Shown here in pieces: positions 21,723-30,868 of a stretch of 32,289 nucleotides of DNA (within the stretch, counting starts at the first letter, position 1; each line of letters begins with the position of its first letter). Source of the DNA: Clostridia bacterium (GTDB taxonomy: Bacteria; Bacillota; Clostridia; Oscillospirales; Acutalibacteraceae); assembly GCA_017559305.1 (NCBI GenBank), contig JAFYSP010000002.1, positions 1 to 32,289 on the forward strand, in the 5' to 3' direction. The notes beneath the pieces were generated by a model. That model had not been told where the DNA came from and ran no database searches. It saw only the letters and a program-made list of their open reading frames with translations. Both the position numbers and the translations under genes were made by a program.

Positions 21723-23966
21723 ATGGCTCCCAGAAAAAAGAAAACCGTAGATATGAGTAATTCTCTTGCGGATAATGCATATATTTCGGGCGCAGGTACC
21801 GTGATGGAGCGTCAGATAACCGAAACGCTCGAAACCAACTATATGCCTTATGCGATGAGTGTTATTATGTCCCGTGCAATCCCTGAGATTGATGGATTCA
21901 AGCCCTCTCATCGTAAACTTTTATATACTATGTACCTTATGGGACTTTTAGGTTCGCAGAGAATCAAATCTGCTAATATCGTTGGTAGAACTATGCAACT
22001 TAACCCCCACGGCGATGCCGCTATTTATGAAACGATGGTGCGTCTTGCCGAGGGCTACCAAGCGCTTTTGCATCCTTACGTCGATTCTAAAGGTAACTTC
22101 GGTAAGGCATATTCACGTGATATGGCTTATGCGGCTTCCCGTTATACCGAAGCGAAACTTTCGCCAATCGCAAACGAACTTTTCTGCGATATAAATAAGG
22201 AAACTGTCGATTTCGTAGATAACTACGATTCTACAATGCAAGAGCCGACCTTGTTCCCCGTAACCTTCCCGTCGATACTTGTCAATGCAAATACGGGTAT
22301 TGCGGTCGGTATGGCAAGTTCAATCTGCCCATTTAACCTTGAGGAAGTCTGCCGTACAACGATAGCATACATCAAGGATAACGACTGCGATATAACCGAT
22401 ACTCTTTTGGCACCTGATTTTCCTATCGGTGGCGAACTCATTTACGACAGAGCCCAGATGGAAGAAATCTACAGAACGGGCAGAGGCAGTTTCAAGGTAA
22501 GAGCGGTTTATAACTATGATAAGGATGCAAACTGCATTGATATTACCGAAATTCCTCCGACAACCACGGTTGAAGCAATAATCGAAAAGGTTATCGAACT
22601 TTGCAAAAACAAGAAAATTCAGGATATTAAAGATATCCGTGATGAAACGGGTCTGTCAGGTCTTAGAATTACTATCGACCTTAAAAACCGCACTGTTGAC
22701 CCCGATAAACTCATGGCAAAACTTTTCAAGTCCACACCTCTTATGGATTCCTTCTCCTGCAACTTCAATATTTTGATTGCAACCACACCAAAGGTTATGG
22801 GAATAAGAGAAATTTTATCCGAGTGGACCGCTTATAGAGTAGAGTGCGTAAAACGCAGAGTCTATTTTGACCTTAATAAAGCCAAGGATAAATACCATCT
22901 CTTGCAGGGTCTGGCCAAGATACTTCTTGATATTGATAAGGCAATCAAAATAGTCCGTGAAACAGCCGAGGAAAAAGAGGTTGTTCCCAACCTTATGATT
23001 GGCTTCGGTATTGATGAAGTTCAGGCAGAATACGTAGCCGAGATAAAACTCCGTCACCTCAACCGTGAGTATATCCTGAAGCGTACGAGCGAGATGGAAA
23101 ATCTCGAAAAAGAAATCGAGAAACTCGAAGGCATTTTGAAGAGCAGACAAAAGGTTTACAATATCATTATTGCCGAACTTGAAAACGTCATCAAGAAATA
23201 CGGAAAACCGAGATGCACCAGAATCGTATCGGGTGAAGAGGCGGTTATCGACGTGCCTGAGGAGGAAATTGCAGATTATCCCGTAACCGTCTTTATTACA
23301 AAGGACGGCTACTTCAAGAAAATCACTCCCTTGTCACTTCGTATGGGCGGTGAGCATAAACTCAAAGAGGGCGACGAGATAATCACAACCGTTGAAACCT
23401 CAAATACCGCTGAACTTTTATTCTTTACTGATAAGCATCAGGTCTATAAAGCAAAGGTAAACGATTTCGATGATACCAAGGCGTCTTCGCTCGGCGAATT
23501 CGTCGCATCGAAACTTGATTTTGACGAGGGCGAAAACCTTTGCTATACCGCCGTATTTACAAAATACGAGGGCTATATGATGTTCTTCTTCAAAAACGGC
23601 AGAGTATCCAAAGTGCCGATGAAGGCATACGAAACCAAGACAAACCGCAAGAAACTTATTAACGCTTATTGCGATAAATATGAATTTGCAGATGCAGTTC
23701 ATATCCCTGAAGACTGCGAAGTAATGCTCAAATCCTCAAGCGGCAGAATGTTACTTCTCCATTCGGGCGCATTACAGGCAAAAACCACAAAGGATAATGG
23801 CGGCGTCGCAGTTATGACACAGAAAAAGGGGCAGCAACTCGTCAAGGTCGCAATCTACGACGGCAGCATAGCAAAACCTCACCGCTACCGCACGAGAACA
23901 TTACCGGCTTTAGGCAGTATGCCTTTAGCAGAAGATGAGGGCGCAAGTCAACTTTCTTTAATTTAA
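21723..23966 (+). CDS. Type IIA DNA topoisomerase subunit A (ParC/GyrA-like, divergent)
   Basis: The 747-residue subunit cuts and rejoins DNA. The winged-helix breakage domain contains GFKPSHRKLLYTM, then NPHGDAAIYET (residues 94-104), and the catalytic Tyr141 in ASRYTEAKL. The tower/coiled-coil region (about 440-500) is followed by a C-terminal beta-pinwheel-like domain (about 510-720). That domain lacks a QRRGGKG-type GyrA box, so it is topoisomerase IV-like rather than gyrase-like. At the quinolone positions the usual Ser/Asp pair is Ala99 and Glu103. A good AAGGAG ribosome binding site lies before the ATG, and the gene is co-transcribed with subunit B. Confidence 0.92.
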   Translation: MAPRKKKTVDMSNSLADNAYISGAGTVMERQITETLETNYMPYAMSVIMSRAIPEIDGFKPSHRKLLYTMYLMGLLGSQRIKSANIVGRTMQLNPHGDAAIYETMVRLAEGYQALLHPYVDSKGNFGKAYSRDMAYAASRYTEAKLSPIANELFCDINKETVDFVDNYDSTMQEPTLFPVTFPSILVNANTGIAVGMASSICPFNLEEVCRTTIAYIKDNDCDITDTLLAPDFPIGGELIYDRAQMEEIYRTGRGSFKVRAVYNYDKDANCIDITEIPPTTTVEAIIEKVIELCKNKKIQDIKDIRDETGLSGLRITIDLKNRTVDPDKLMAKLFKSTPLMDSFSCNFNILIATTPKVMGIREILSEWTAYRVECVKRRVYFDLNKAKDKYHLLQGLAKILLDIDKAIKIVRETAEEKEVVPNLMIGFGIDEVQAEYVAEIKLRHLNREYILKRTSEMENLEKEIEKLEGILKSRQKVYNIIIAELENVIKKYGKPRCTRIVSGEEAVIDVPEEEIADYPVTVFITKDGYFKKITPLSLRMGGEHKLKEGDEIITTVETSNTAELLFFTDKHQVYKAKVNDFDDTKASSLGEFVASKLDFDEGENLCYTAVFTKYEGYMMFFFKNGRVSKVPMKAYETKTNRKKLINAYCDKYEFADAVHIPEDCEVMLKSSSGRMLLLHSGALQAKTTKDNGGVAVMTQKKGQQLVKVAIYDGSIAKPHRYRTRTLPALGSMPLAEDEGASQLSLI

Positions 23967-23973
23967 AATGGAA

Positions 23974-24005
23974 AGACCGCCTGTCCCGAATTGGACAGAC
24001 GGTCT
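23974..24005. terminator. Hairpin after the topoisomerase genes (probable terminator)
   Basis: AGACCG and CTGTCC pair with GGACAG and CGGTCT (23974-24005), with one mismatch between the two parts. It lacks a T-tract, so intrinsic termination is uncertain. A second small inverted pair, GTCAGCA/TGCTGAC (24006-24012/24037-24043), follows. The rest of the 210-bp gap holds no other gene. Confidence 0.5.
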
Positions 24006-24113
24006 GTCAGCAGAAAACAAACGCAAGCAATAACTGTTGCTGACAAGATTATTTTGTCTTTTGGCGGCAGTATAATTCGAGGAAATGTTTTCCAAATCAA
24101 AACTCCCCCTTGC

Positions 24114-24142
24114 TTGACAAATTATATATATTAGTTTATTAT
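24114..24142 (+). promoter_or_regulatory. Promoter of the metallophosphoesterase gene (and perhaps valS)
   Basis: TTGACA (24114-24119) and TATTAT (24137-24142) are 17 bp apart, followed by GGAGG before the ATG at 24177. Confidence 0.75.
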
Positions 24143-24176
24143 TTCTTTTACTGTATTAAATGTGTGGAGGAACAAA

Positions 24177-25259
24177 ATGTTAAGAACTGCACCCGCAGTT
24201 TTTGCGGTTGATGATAAATATCATATTATGGTACCTGTCACAGGCTCATCGGTTTTGTGGGTCAAAATAGGGGACAATGAATATTATGATGAATCAAACG
24301 GTATCCTTCGTTCCGAGGTTTCAATACATAGGGTAATAGTTCCGATGGAAGAACTCGATAAAGCCGAAGAATACACGATATTTGAGCGCCCGATAATCGA
24401 GCGCAAACCGTATTTTCCTACCACAATGCCGGTGGTTGAAAAAACCATTAAATTCCGTCCTGTAAAACCTAATGAGGAAATAAGAGCGTATCATTTGTCT
24501 GATACCCATAACAGAACGGTAGGACCCATTGCAGCGGCTCGTGTTTTCGGAGATATAGACCTTTTGATATTAAACGGAGATATTCCCGACCATTCGGGTT
24601 CAGCCGAAAATATGATGACGGTTTATATGATTGTATCAGAACTCACCCGTGGTCAGATTCCAACAGTGTTTTCAAGAGGAAACCACGATATGAGGGGACT
24701 GTGCGCAGAAAAATTTGCGGAATACACACCTAATTCAAAGGGCAACACATATTACACCTTCCGCCTGGGCTCACTTTGGGGGCTCGTGCTTGATTGCGCT
24801 GAGGATAAACCTGACAGCCATGAGGAATACGGACATATGATTTGTTGTCATACGTTCCGCCGCCGCCAGACCGAGTTTATAAAATCGGTTATAGCCAACG
24901 CTCAAAATGAATATGAGCAAGATGGCATCGAAAATAAGGTGGTAATCGTTCATAACCCATTCACTCTGAAAAAACAACCGCCTTTCGATATTGAGGAAGA
25001 CACCTATAACGAATGGGGAAAACTCATAAAAGAAAATATCAGACCCGACCTTATGATTTGCGGTCATACCCATACGATAGGTGTTCACGAGCAAGGTTCG
25101 GAATATGATAATTTTTCTCAACCCTGCACACTTATCGTGGCGTCTGCAATCAACGGCGAGTATTATATCGGTTGCGGAATCACCTTTTCTCGTGATGAAA
25201 TAACCGCCACCTATACCGATAGCAACGGAGAGGTAATCTCCAGACACAAAATCAAGTAA
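24177..25259 (+). CDS. Metallophosphoesterase of calcineurin type
   Basis: The 360-residue protein has an N-terminal domain of about 100 residues that resembles the beta-sandwich of purple acid phosphatase-like proteins. The dimetal core follows, with YHLSDTH (D-x-H), LNGDI (GD), SRGNHD (GNHD), VIVHNP and CGHTHTIG (GHTH). All the usual ligand residues are present. There is no signal peptide, so it acts in the cytoplasm. The substrate (nucleotide, phosphodiester or protein) is not clear. ATG at 24177 is chosen over a GTG at 24162 because GGAGG lies between them. The valS gene follows 36 bp later with no terminator, so the two are probably co-transcribed. Confidence 0.9.
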   Translation: MLRTAPAVFAVDDKYHIMVPVTGSSVLWVKIGDNEYYDESNGILRSEVSIHRVIVPMEELDKAEEYTIFERPIIERKPYFPTTMPVVEKTIKFRPVKPNEEIRAYHLSDTHNRTVGPIAAARVFGDIDLLILNGDIPDHSGSAENMMTVYMIVSELTRGQIPTVFSRGNHDMRGLCAEKFAEYTPNSKGNTYYTFRLGSLWGLVLDCAEDKPDSHEEYGHMICCHTFRRRQTEFIKSVIANAQNEYEQDGIENKVVIVHNPFTLKKQPPFDIEEDTYNEWGKLIKENIRPDLMICGHTHTIGVHEQGSEYDNFSQPCTLIVASAINGEYYIGCGITFSRDEITATYTDSNGEVISRHKIK

Positions 25260-25295
25260 ATAATTCATTTTTAATAAATGATTGGAGCAAATATT

Positions 25296-27926
25296 ATGGC
25301 AAAAGAACTCGAAAAAATTTATGATCCTTCCTCGGTTGAGGACAGGCTTTATAAATTCTGGACAGAAAATAAGTATTTTCACGCTGAGGTAGATCCTAAA
25401 AAGGATCCTTACACAATAGTTATCCCCCCACCGAATATTACAGGCCAACTTCATATGGGACATGCTCTCGATGAAACTTTGCAGGATATTCTTATTCGTT
25501 GGAAGAGAATGCAGGGATATTCTGCTCTTTGGCTTCCCGGTACCGACCACGCATCAATCGCCACCGAGGCAAAAATCGTTGAGGCAATGCGCAAAGAGGG
25601 TATTACCAAGGAAGAAATCGGCAGAGAAGCATTTTTGGAACGTGCTTGGGAGTGGAAGGAAAAATACGGTGGCAGAATAGTCGAACAGCTCAAAAAACTC
25701 GGCTCTTCTTGCGATTGGGACAGACTCCGTTTTACTCTTGACGAGGGTTGTTCCGAAGCTGTCCGAGAGGTTTTTGTCCGCCTTTATGAAAAGGGTCTTA
25801 TTTATCGTGGCGAGCGTATTATCAACTGGTGCCCTCATTGCCTCACATCTATTTCAGATGCCGAGGTTGAGTATGAGGAGCAACAGGGTGCATTCTGGCA
25901 TATCCGTTATCCTTTTGAGGACGGTTCAGGATACGTTGAGGTTGCTACCACTCGTCCCGAAACGTTACTCGGCGACGTTGCAGTTGCAGTTCATCCCGAA
26001 GATGAAAGATATACTTCCCTTGTGGGCAAGATGCTCGTTCTTCCTTTAGTTGGCAGAAAGATACCTCTTATAGCCGATAGTTACGTCGAAAAGGATTTCG
26101 GTACGGGTTGTGTTAAAATCACTCCTGCTCACGATCCTAACGACTTTGAAGTCGGACTTCGCCATAAACTTGAGGTTATCAACGTTATGACAGATGATGC
26201 TCATATCGTAGATGGCTACGGAAAATATAGCGGTATGACCAATAAAGAGGCAAGAAAGGCAATGGTTGCCGACCTTGAGGAGCAAGGATACCTCATCAAG
26301 ACCGAGCCGTACAGCCACAACGTCGGTACTTGCTACCGTTGCGGAAGCACCGTAGAACCCCGAGTTTCAAAACAGTGGTTCGTCAAGATGGATCCCCTTG
26401 CAAAACCTGCAATTTCTGCAGTCCGCGACGGCGATATCAAGATAATCCCCGACAGATTCGAAAAAACATATTACAACTGGATGGAAAATATCCGTGACTG
26501 GTGTATTTCCCGTCAACTTTGGTGGGGTCATAGAATTCCCGCCTACTACTGTGATGAGTGCGGTGAGATGGTAGTTTCCAAAACTACTCCCGATAAGTGC
26601 GCAAAGTGCGGTGGAAAACTCCGTCAGGACGAGGATACACTTGATACTTGGTTCTCATCTGCTCTTTGGCCCTTCTCAACACTCGGTTGGCCCGAAAACA
26701 CCGAAGAACTCAACTATTTCTACCCGACAAATACCCTCGTAACAGGATATGACATTATCTTCTTCTGGGTAGCAAGAATGATTTTCTCAGGACTTGAATA
26801 TACAGGCAAAGCACCTTTTGACACCGTCCTTTTCCACGGTATCGTCCGTGATGCCGAGGGCAGAAAGATGTCAAAATCTCTCGGAAACGGTATTGATCCG
26901 CTTCTCGAAATTGAGAAATACGGTGCCGACGCTCTCCGCTTCACTCTTGCAACGGGTAATACCCCCGGTAACGATATGCGTTACTCTGCAGAAAAGGTTG
27001 AAGCAAGTAGAAACTTCGCCAATAAGATTTGGAACGCCGCTCGTTTCGTTCTTATGAACCTCGGCGAAAACGAACCCGCACCCTACGTGCCCGAAAAGTT
27101 GGAACTTGAGGATAAGTGGATTCTTTCTAAATTCAACCGCCTTGCAAAAGAGGTTACCGAAAACCTCGATAAATTCGAAATCGGTCTTGCAGTTACAAAA
27201 CTTTATGATTTTATCTGGGACGTTTACTGCGACTGGTATATCGAAATTGCAAAAACCCGTCTTAACAGTGAAGATGCCGAAACCGCCGCAGCGGCAAGAG
27301 CAGTTCTTGTATACGTATTCTCAAATACACTCAAACTTCTCCATCCATTTATGCCATTTATTACAGAGGAAATCTGGCAGGCACTTCCTCACGAAGGCGA
27401 TTCTATTATGGTTTCCGATTGGCCCAAATACTCTGCTGAACTTGATTTCACTGCAGAGGAAACCGAGTTTGAGCGCATTATGACCGCAATCAAGGCAATA
27501 AGAAACCGCAGAAGCGAAATGAACGTTCCTCCCTCTAAAAAGGCAAAGGTTTATATCGCTACAAAGTATAACGAAACCTTCACAAGCGGTATTCCTTTCA
27601 TTTGTAAACTTGCTTATGCATCTTTAGTAGAGGTAGGGGAAAACTTTGCGGTTGACGGTGCAGTAAAGGTAGTCACCGAGGATGCTACGATTTCAATTCC
27701 TTTGAACGAACTCGTTGATTTTACTGCTGAACTTGCCCGTCTTGATAAAGAACTTGCCGCCGCAAAGGCAGATGAAGAATTTATCAATAAAAAACTTTCT
27801 AATAAAGGATTTGTTGATAAGGCACCTGCCGCAGTTGTTGAGCAACAAAGAGAAAACCTCAAAAAAGTTATGGACAAGATTGCATTGCTCGAAAACAGTA
27901 TTGCAGATATTAAGTCCAAAATGTAA
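25296..27926 (+). CDS. valS: Valyl-tRNA synthetase (class I)
   Basis: The 876-residue enzyme charges tRNA-Val. [14 protein letters not shown] carries the HMGH signature (residues 53-56). The editing domain with the [21 protein letters not shown] segment follows. A Cys-rich zinc segment ([10 protein letters not shown], then CDECGEMV and CAKCGGKL) lies before the KMSKS loop (residues 524-528, [13 protein letters not shown]). The C-terminal part has the anticodon-binding helices and a coiled-coil tail (about 810-876) with [19 protein letters not shown]. Length is standard. ATG at 25296 follows GGAG. No T-box leader is present, which differs from many Firmicutes valS genes. Confidence 0.97.
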   Translation: MAKELEKIYDPSSVEDRLYKFWTENKYFHAEVDPKKDPYTIVIPPPNITGQLHMGHALDETLQDILIRWKRMQGYSALWLPGTDHASIATEAKIVEAMRKEGITKEEIGREAFLERAWEWKEKYGGRIVEQLKKLGSSCDWDRLRFTLDEGCSEAVREVFVRLYEKGLIYRGERIINWCPHCLTSISDAEVEYEEQQGAFWHIRYPFEDGSGYVEVATTRPETLLGDVAVAVHPEDERYTSLVGKMLVLPLVGRKIPLIADSYVEKDFGTGCVKITPAHDPNDFEVGLRHKLEVINVMTDDAHIVDGYGKYSGMTNKEARKAMVADLEEQGYLIKTEPYSHNVGTCYRCGSTVEPRVSKQWFVKMDPLAKPAISAVRDGDIKIIPDRFEKTYYNWMENIRDWCISRQLWWGHRIPAYYCDECGEMVVSKTTPDKCAKCGGKLRQDEDTLDTWFSSALWPFSTLGWPENTEELNYFYPTNTLVTGYDIIFFWVARMIFSGLEYTGKAPFDTVLFHGIVRDAEGRKMSKSLGNGIDPLLEIEKYGADALRFTLATGNTPGNDMRYSAEKVEASRNFANKIWNAARFVLMNLGENEPAPYVPEKLELEDKWILSKFNRLAKEVTENLDKFEIGLAVTKLYDFIWDVYCDWYIEIAKTRLNSEDAETAAAARAVLVYVFSNTLKLLHPFMPFITEEIWQALPHEGDSIMVSDWPKYSAELDFTAEETEFERIMTAIKAIRNRRSEMNVPPSKKAKVYIATKYNETFTSGIPFICKLAYASLVEVGENFAVDGAVKVVTEDATISIPLNELVDFTAELARLDKELAAAKADEEFINKKLSNKGFVDKAPAAVVEQQRENLKKVMDKIALLENSIADIKSKM

Positions 27927-27934
27927 TTATTTCA

Positions 27935-27967
27935 GGCGGACTGTGAATAACAGTCCGCCAAATTTTA
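27935..27967 (+). terminator. Probable terminator between valS and folC
   Basis: GGCGGACTGT (27935-27944) pairs perfectly with ACAGTCCGCC (27950-27959), but only a weak AAATTTTA tail follows, so read-through into folC is likely. Confidence 0.6.
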
Positions 27968-27979
27968 AGGGAAGTAACT

Positions 27980-29257
27980 ATGACTTATAAAGAATGTCTT
28001 GAATATATCCATTCATTCGATAAATTCGGCTCAAAACCGGGATTTGAAAGAATAAACCGTCTGCTGTCAGAACTTGGCAACCCCGAAAAGCATATAAAAT
28101 GCTTTCATATAGCGGGTACAAACGGTAAGGGCTCGGTTTCTTTAATGCTTCAGAATATCTTGACGATAAGCGGTAAAAAGTGCGGATTGTTTATCTCTCC
28201 TTACGTGGTCGATTTTAGAGAAAGAATGCAAATCGACGGTGAGTATATTTCCAAGGATACGCTGTGCCGCTATATCGAAAAAATCAAGTCGATAATTGAT
28301 AATACGCCCGAAGAATTCACTCCCACCGAATTTGAACTTATAACGGCGGTTATGTTTTGTTGGTTTTATGATGAAAAGGTGGACTGTGCGGTGCTCGAAG
28401 TAGGGCTTGGCGGCAGACTTGACGCTACAAACGTTATAGCCGCTCCCATAGTTTCTGTCATCACTAAAATCGACCTTGACCATACGGGTATTTTGGGCGA
28501 TACTTTATCAAAAATCGCCGCCGAAAAATGCGGTATAATAAAGCAGGATTGCCCAACTGTTACCAGCGGTATGCAAAGCAATGAGGCACTCAAAACCATT
28601 AAAAAAATCGCATCAGAGCGCAATTCGGAACTCACAGTTACTAATTCTTGCGGCATCGTTCCAAAGGTCACAAAAGAGGGGACTTTTGCAATGGTGGACG
28701 GAATAGAAGTCCATTCCCTGATGCTTGGCAACCATCAAGCCGATAATATGAGTGTTGCGGTGGCCGCCATAAAGACAAGCGGCCTTGATATCGCTGACGA
28801 TGTTATACAAAAGGGAATAACCTCGGCGGTAATGCCTGCACGTACCGAAATTATTTCTTTGAAACCTTTTGTAATGCTTGACGGATCCCATAACCCTGCA
28901 GGCGCCAAAGCACTTGCCGTAACTTTGGACCAGATAGGCATAAAAAACGCCACGGCTATAGTCGGTATGATGAAGGATAAGGACGTAGACGAGGTAGTAG
29001 ATGTATTAGTACCGAAATTCAATAACGTAATAACTGTAACGGTCGGCTCAAATCCTAGAGCAATCAGTGGGGAAGAACTGGTGGAAAAATGTAAGGGTAA
29101 ATGCAAAAACGTTTTTGCCGCGCCCGATTATCCATCTGCAATATCACTTGCATCAACCCTTTCGGAAGATAATCCGATTATAGTTTTTGGCTCGCTCTAT
29201 CTTGCAGGAGATATAAGACCCTTGCTTTTGGATTTTTTTGAATCGACAACCAAATAA
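27980..29257 (+). CDS. folC: Folylpolyglutamate synthase / dihydrofolate synthase
   Basis: The 425-residue Mur-ligase-like enzyme adds glutamate to folates. The phosphate loop GTNGKGSVS is near residues 46-54, and FISPYVVDFRERMQIDG (folate-binding) follows. The conserved CAVLEVGLGGRLDATNVI is at about 136-153, and the C-terminal domain has LDGSHNPAGA and IVFGSLYLAGDIRPLL. Length is typical. The ribosome binding site AAGGGAAG lies just before ATG at 27980. It probably shares a transcript with valS by read-through and ends at a clear terminator before spoIIAA. Confidence 0.95.
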   Translation: MTYKECLEYIHSFDKFGSKPGFERINRLLSELGNPEKHIKCFHIAGTNGKGSVSLMLQNILTISGKKCGLFISPYVVDFRERMQIDGEYISKDTLCRYIEKIKSIIDNTPEEFTPTEFELITAVMFCWFYDEKVDCAVLEVGLGGRLDATNVIAAPIVSVITKIDLDHTGILGDTLSKIAAEKCGIIKQDCPTVTSGMQSNEALKTIKKIASERNSELTVTNSCGIVPKVTKEGTFAMVDGIEVHSLMLGNHQADNMSVAVAAIKTSGLDIADDVIQKGITSAVMPARTEIISLKPFVMLDGSHNPAGAKALAVTLDQIGIKNATAIVGMMKDKDVDEVVDVLVPKFNNVITVTVGSNPRAISGEELVEKCKGKCKNVFAAPDYPSAISLASTLSEDNPIIVFGSLYLAGDIRPLLLDFFESTTK

Positions 29258-29274
29258 GACAAAGTTTTCAAGTA

Positions 29275-29310
29275 AAAGTCTCTATCATTAGATAGAGGCT
29301 TTATTTTTAT
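29275..29310 (+). terminator. Terminator after folC
   Basis: A 12-bp stem (29275-29286 with 29291-29302, one G-T pair) and an ATTA loop are followed by TTATTTTTATG. It also separates folC from the spoIIA operon. Confidence 0.85.
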
Positions 29311-29328
29311 GCAGAAAGAAGTGAAATT

Positions 29329-29643
29329 ATGCTGATTAAATTCAAAAAAGAAAAAGAAACTCTCACGGCTTATTTAGAGGGTGAAATAGACCACCACACA
29401 GCCGCATTCGCAAGAAACGAGATTGATACCGAACTGATGGGGGGAACACCTGCAAAACTTATTCTCGATTTTGGCGGCGTTACTTTTATGGATAGTTCAG
29501 GAATCGGACTTGTAATGGGTAGGTATAAAACCGCAAACAGTATTAATGCCGCTTTAGAGGTTTCAAATATTCCTCAAAACATTTATAAACTTATGAAATT
29601 GGCAGGGCTTGAAAAACTTGCCGAATTAAAAAGAAAGGACTGA
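29329..29643 (+). CDS. spoIIAA: Anti-sigma F factor antagonist SpoIIAA
   Basis: The 104-residue STAS protein has GEIDHHTAAFARNEID near the N-terminus and the phosphorylation-site motif FMDSSGIGLVMGRYK. Ser56 is equivalent to Ser58 of B. subtilis SpoIIAA, the residue phosphorylated by SpoIIAB. Dephosphorylated SpoIIAA frees sigma-F in the forespore. It is first of the three spoIIA genes, with an AGAAAGAAGTGA region before ATG. I did not find a convincing sigma-H promoter in the short gap after the folC terminator. Confidence 0.95.
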   Translation: MLIKFKKEKETLTAYLEGEIDHHTAAFARNEIDTELMGGTPAKLILDFGGVTFMDSSGIGLVMGRYKTANSINAALEVSNIPQNIYKLMKLAGLEKLAELKRKD

Positions 29644-29648
29644 TTTTT

Positions 29649-30080
29649 TTGAAAAATGAAATGAAACTGACTGTTCCGTCAATTTCGGCAAATGAAAGTT
29701 TCGTGCGTGTTGCCGTTGCCGCATTTGCCGCCCGTCTTGACCCCACGATTGAGGAAATAAACGATATAAAAACCGCTGTCAGTGAGGCGGTAACAAACGC
29801 TATAGTTCACGCCTATAAAAACGAGGTCGGCAAAATTTACATAACCGTTACAGCAGACGAGGATAAACTCAAAATTTCCGTAAGGGATAGGGGATGCGGA
29901 ATTGAAAACGTCAAAAAAGCGATGGAGCCGCTGTATACCACGGGAGGAGAGGAAAGGGCAGGGCTCGGCTTTGCCGTTATGGAATCCTTTACCGACCGCC
30001 TGACCGTCACTTCTAAAAAGGATAAGGGCACAACGGTTGTGATGATTAAAAAAATAAGGTCTAAATATGGATGTAAATGA
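29649..30080 (+). CDS. spoIIAB: Anti-sigma F factor / serine kinase SpoIIAB
   Basis: The 143-residue GHKL protein binds sigma-F and phosphorylates SpoIIAA. VSEAVTNAIVHAYKNE (about residues 44-59, with the ATP-Mg Asn), RDRGCGIENV (about 82-91) and GGEERAGLGFAVMESF (ATP lid) are intact. The start is a TTG at 29649, 5 bp after spoIIAA; AAAGGAC lies 9 bp before it. The next in-frame ATG (29661) is too far from a ribosome binding site. The gene overlaps spoIIAC by 14 bp. Confidence 0.93.
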   Translation: MKNEMKLTVPSISANESFVRVAVAAFAARLDPTIEEINDIKTAVSEAVTNAIVHAYKNEVGKIYITVTADEDKLKISVRDRGCGIENVKKAMEPLYTTGGEERAGLGFAVMESFTDRLTVTSKKDKGTTVVMIKKIRSKYGCK

Positions 30081-30729
30081 AAGAAATAAATTCATAGAGG
30101 GACATTTTGGCCTTGTTCATTCTTGTTGCCGCAGATTTACAGGCAAAGGCATTGAATATGATGACCTTTTTCAAGCAGGCAGTATAGGACTTATAAAGGC
30201 GGCAGACGGTTTTGATGAGAGCCGCAACGTCTGTTTTTCTACCTATGCAGTACCTGTGATATTGGGTGAAATCAAGCGCCTTTTTCGTGACGGCGGCTCT
30301 GTCAAGGTATCGCGTGGGTTAAAGGAACTTTCCCTTAAAACCACCGCTGTCAGAGAAAAACTGCAAAAAACTCTCTCACGAGAGCCGACTATACAGGAAA
30401 TAGCCGAGGTCTTGAGTGTCAGCGAGGAAGAAATAGCCCAAGCGCTTGATGCCGCAAGACCGACCATTTCCTTGTCCGAAAAGGGCGACGATGGAGAAGA
30501 AAACGGCGTTGCAGATATACCTGTTGACTATAATGACGAGATAATAAATAAACTGACGGTAGGGGAAATCAGAAGGATGCTCGGCGATAATGATTGGCGG
30601 ATAATAGGACTGAGGTTTTTCAAGGGCAGTACCCAACAGGAAACCGCAAACGCCCTCGGAATGACACAGGTTCAGGTATCCCGAAGGGAAAGAGCAATAT
30701 TAAAAGAATTAAAAGATAAATTTGCATAG
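30067..30729 (+). CDS. spoIIAC: RNA polymerase sigma-F factor SpoIIAC
   Basis: The 220-residue sigma-70 family factor directs early forespore gene expression. Region 2 is YDDLFQAGSIGLIKAADGF with FSTYAVPVILGEIKR (about residues 58-72), region 3 is ELSLKTTAVREKLQKTLS plus a helical segment, and region 4 is STQQETANALGMTQVQVSRRE near the C-terminus. The ATG lies inside the end of spoIIAB, 14 bp before its stop, so the two are translated in a coupled way. Held inactive by SpoIIAB until SpoIIAA is active (family knowledge). The presence of this operon makes the organism a likely spore former. Confidence 0.95.
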   Translation: MDVNERNKFIEGHFGLVHSCCRRFTGKGIEYDDLFQAGSIGLIKAADGFDESRNVCFSTYAVPVILGEIKRLFRDGGSVKVSRGLKELSLKTTAVREKLQKTLSREPTIQEIAEVLSVSEEEIAQALDAARPTISLSEKGDDGEENGVADIPVDYNDEIINKLTVGEIRRMLGDNDWRIIGLRFFKGSTQQETANALGMTQVQVSRRERAILKELKDKFA

Positions 30730-30804
30730 CATTTTGTCTAAATGATATCGTCAAATTTCCATAATTTTCGGCGGTTTTTGAAGGTCAATTTCTGCCGAAA
30801 AAGG

Positions 30805-30833
30805 TTGACTAAATAGGAACTCTGCTGTATAAT
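30805..30833 (+). promoter_or_regulatory. guaB promoter
   Basis: TTGACT (30805-30810) and TATAAT (30828-30833) with a 17-bp spacer. Upstream lies an inverted pair TTTTCGGC/GCCGAAAA (30765-30772/30794-30801) with a 21-bp loop and no T-tract; its role is unclear. No guanine riboswitch motif is present. Confidence 0.75.
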
Positions 30834-30868
30834 ATAAAATTAAATAGTAGAGAATGGAGCGAAATATT

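Noticed and set aside
24006..24113. Riboswitch or T-box before the metallophosphoesterase gene
   Set aside because: Only a small inverted pair was seen, it lies upstream of the promoter, and no T-box specifier or known aptamer motif is present.
30730..30868. Guanine riboswitch before guaB
   Set aside because: The three-way junction core motifs are missing and the inverted pair lies upstream of the -35.
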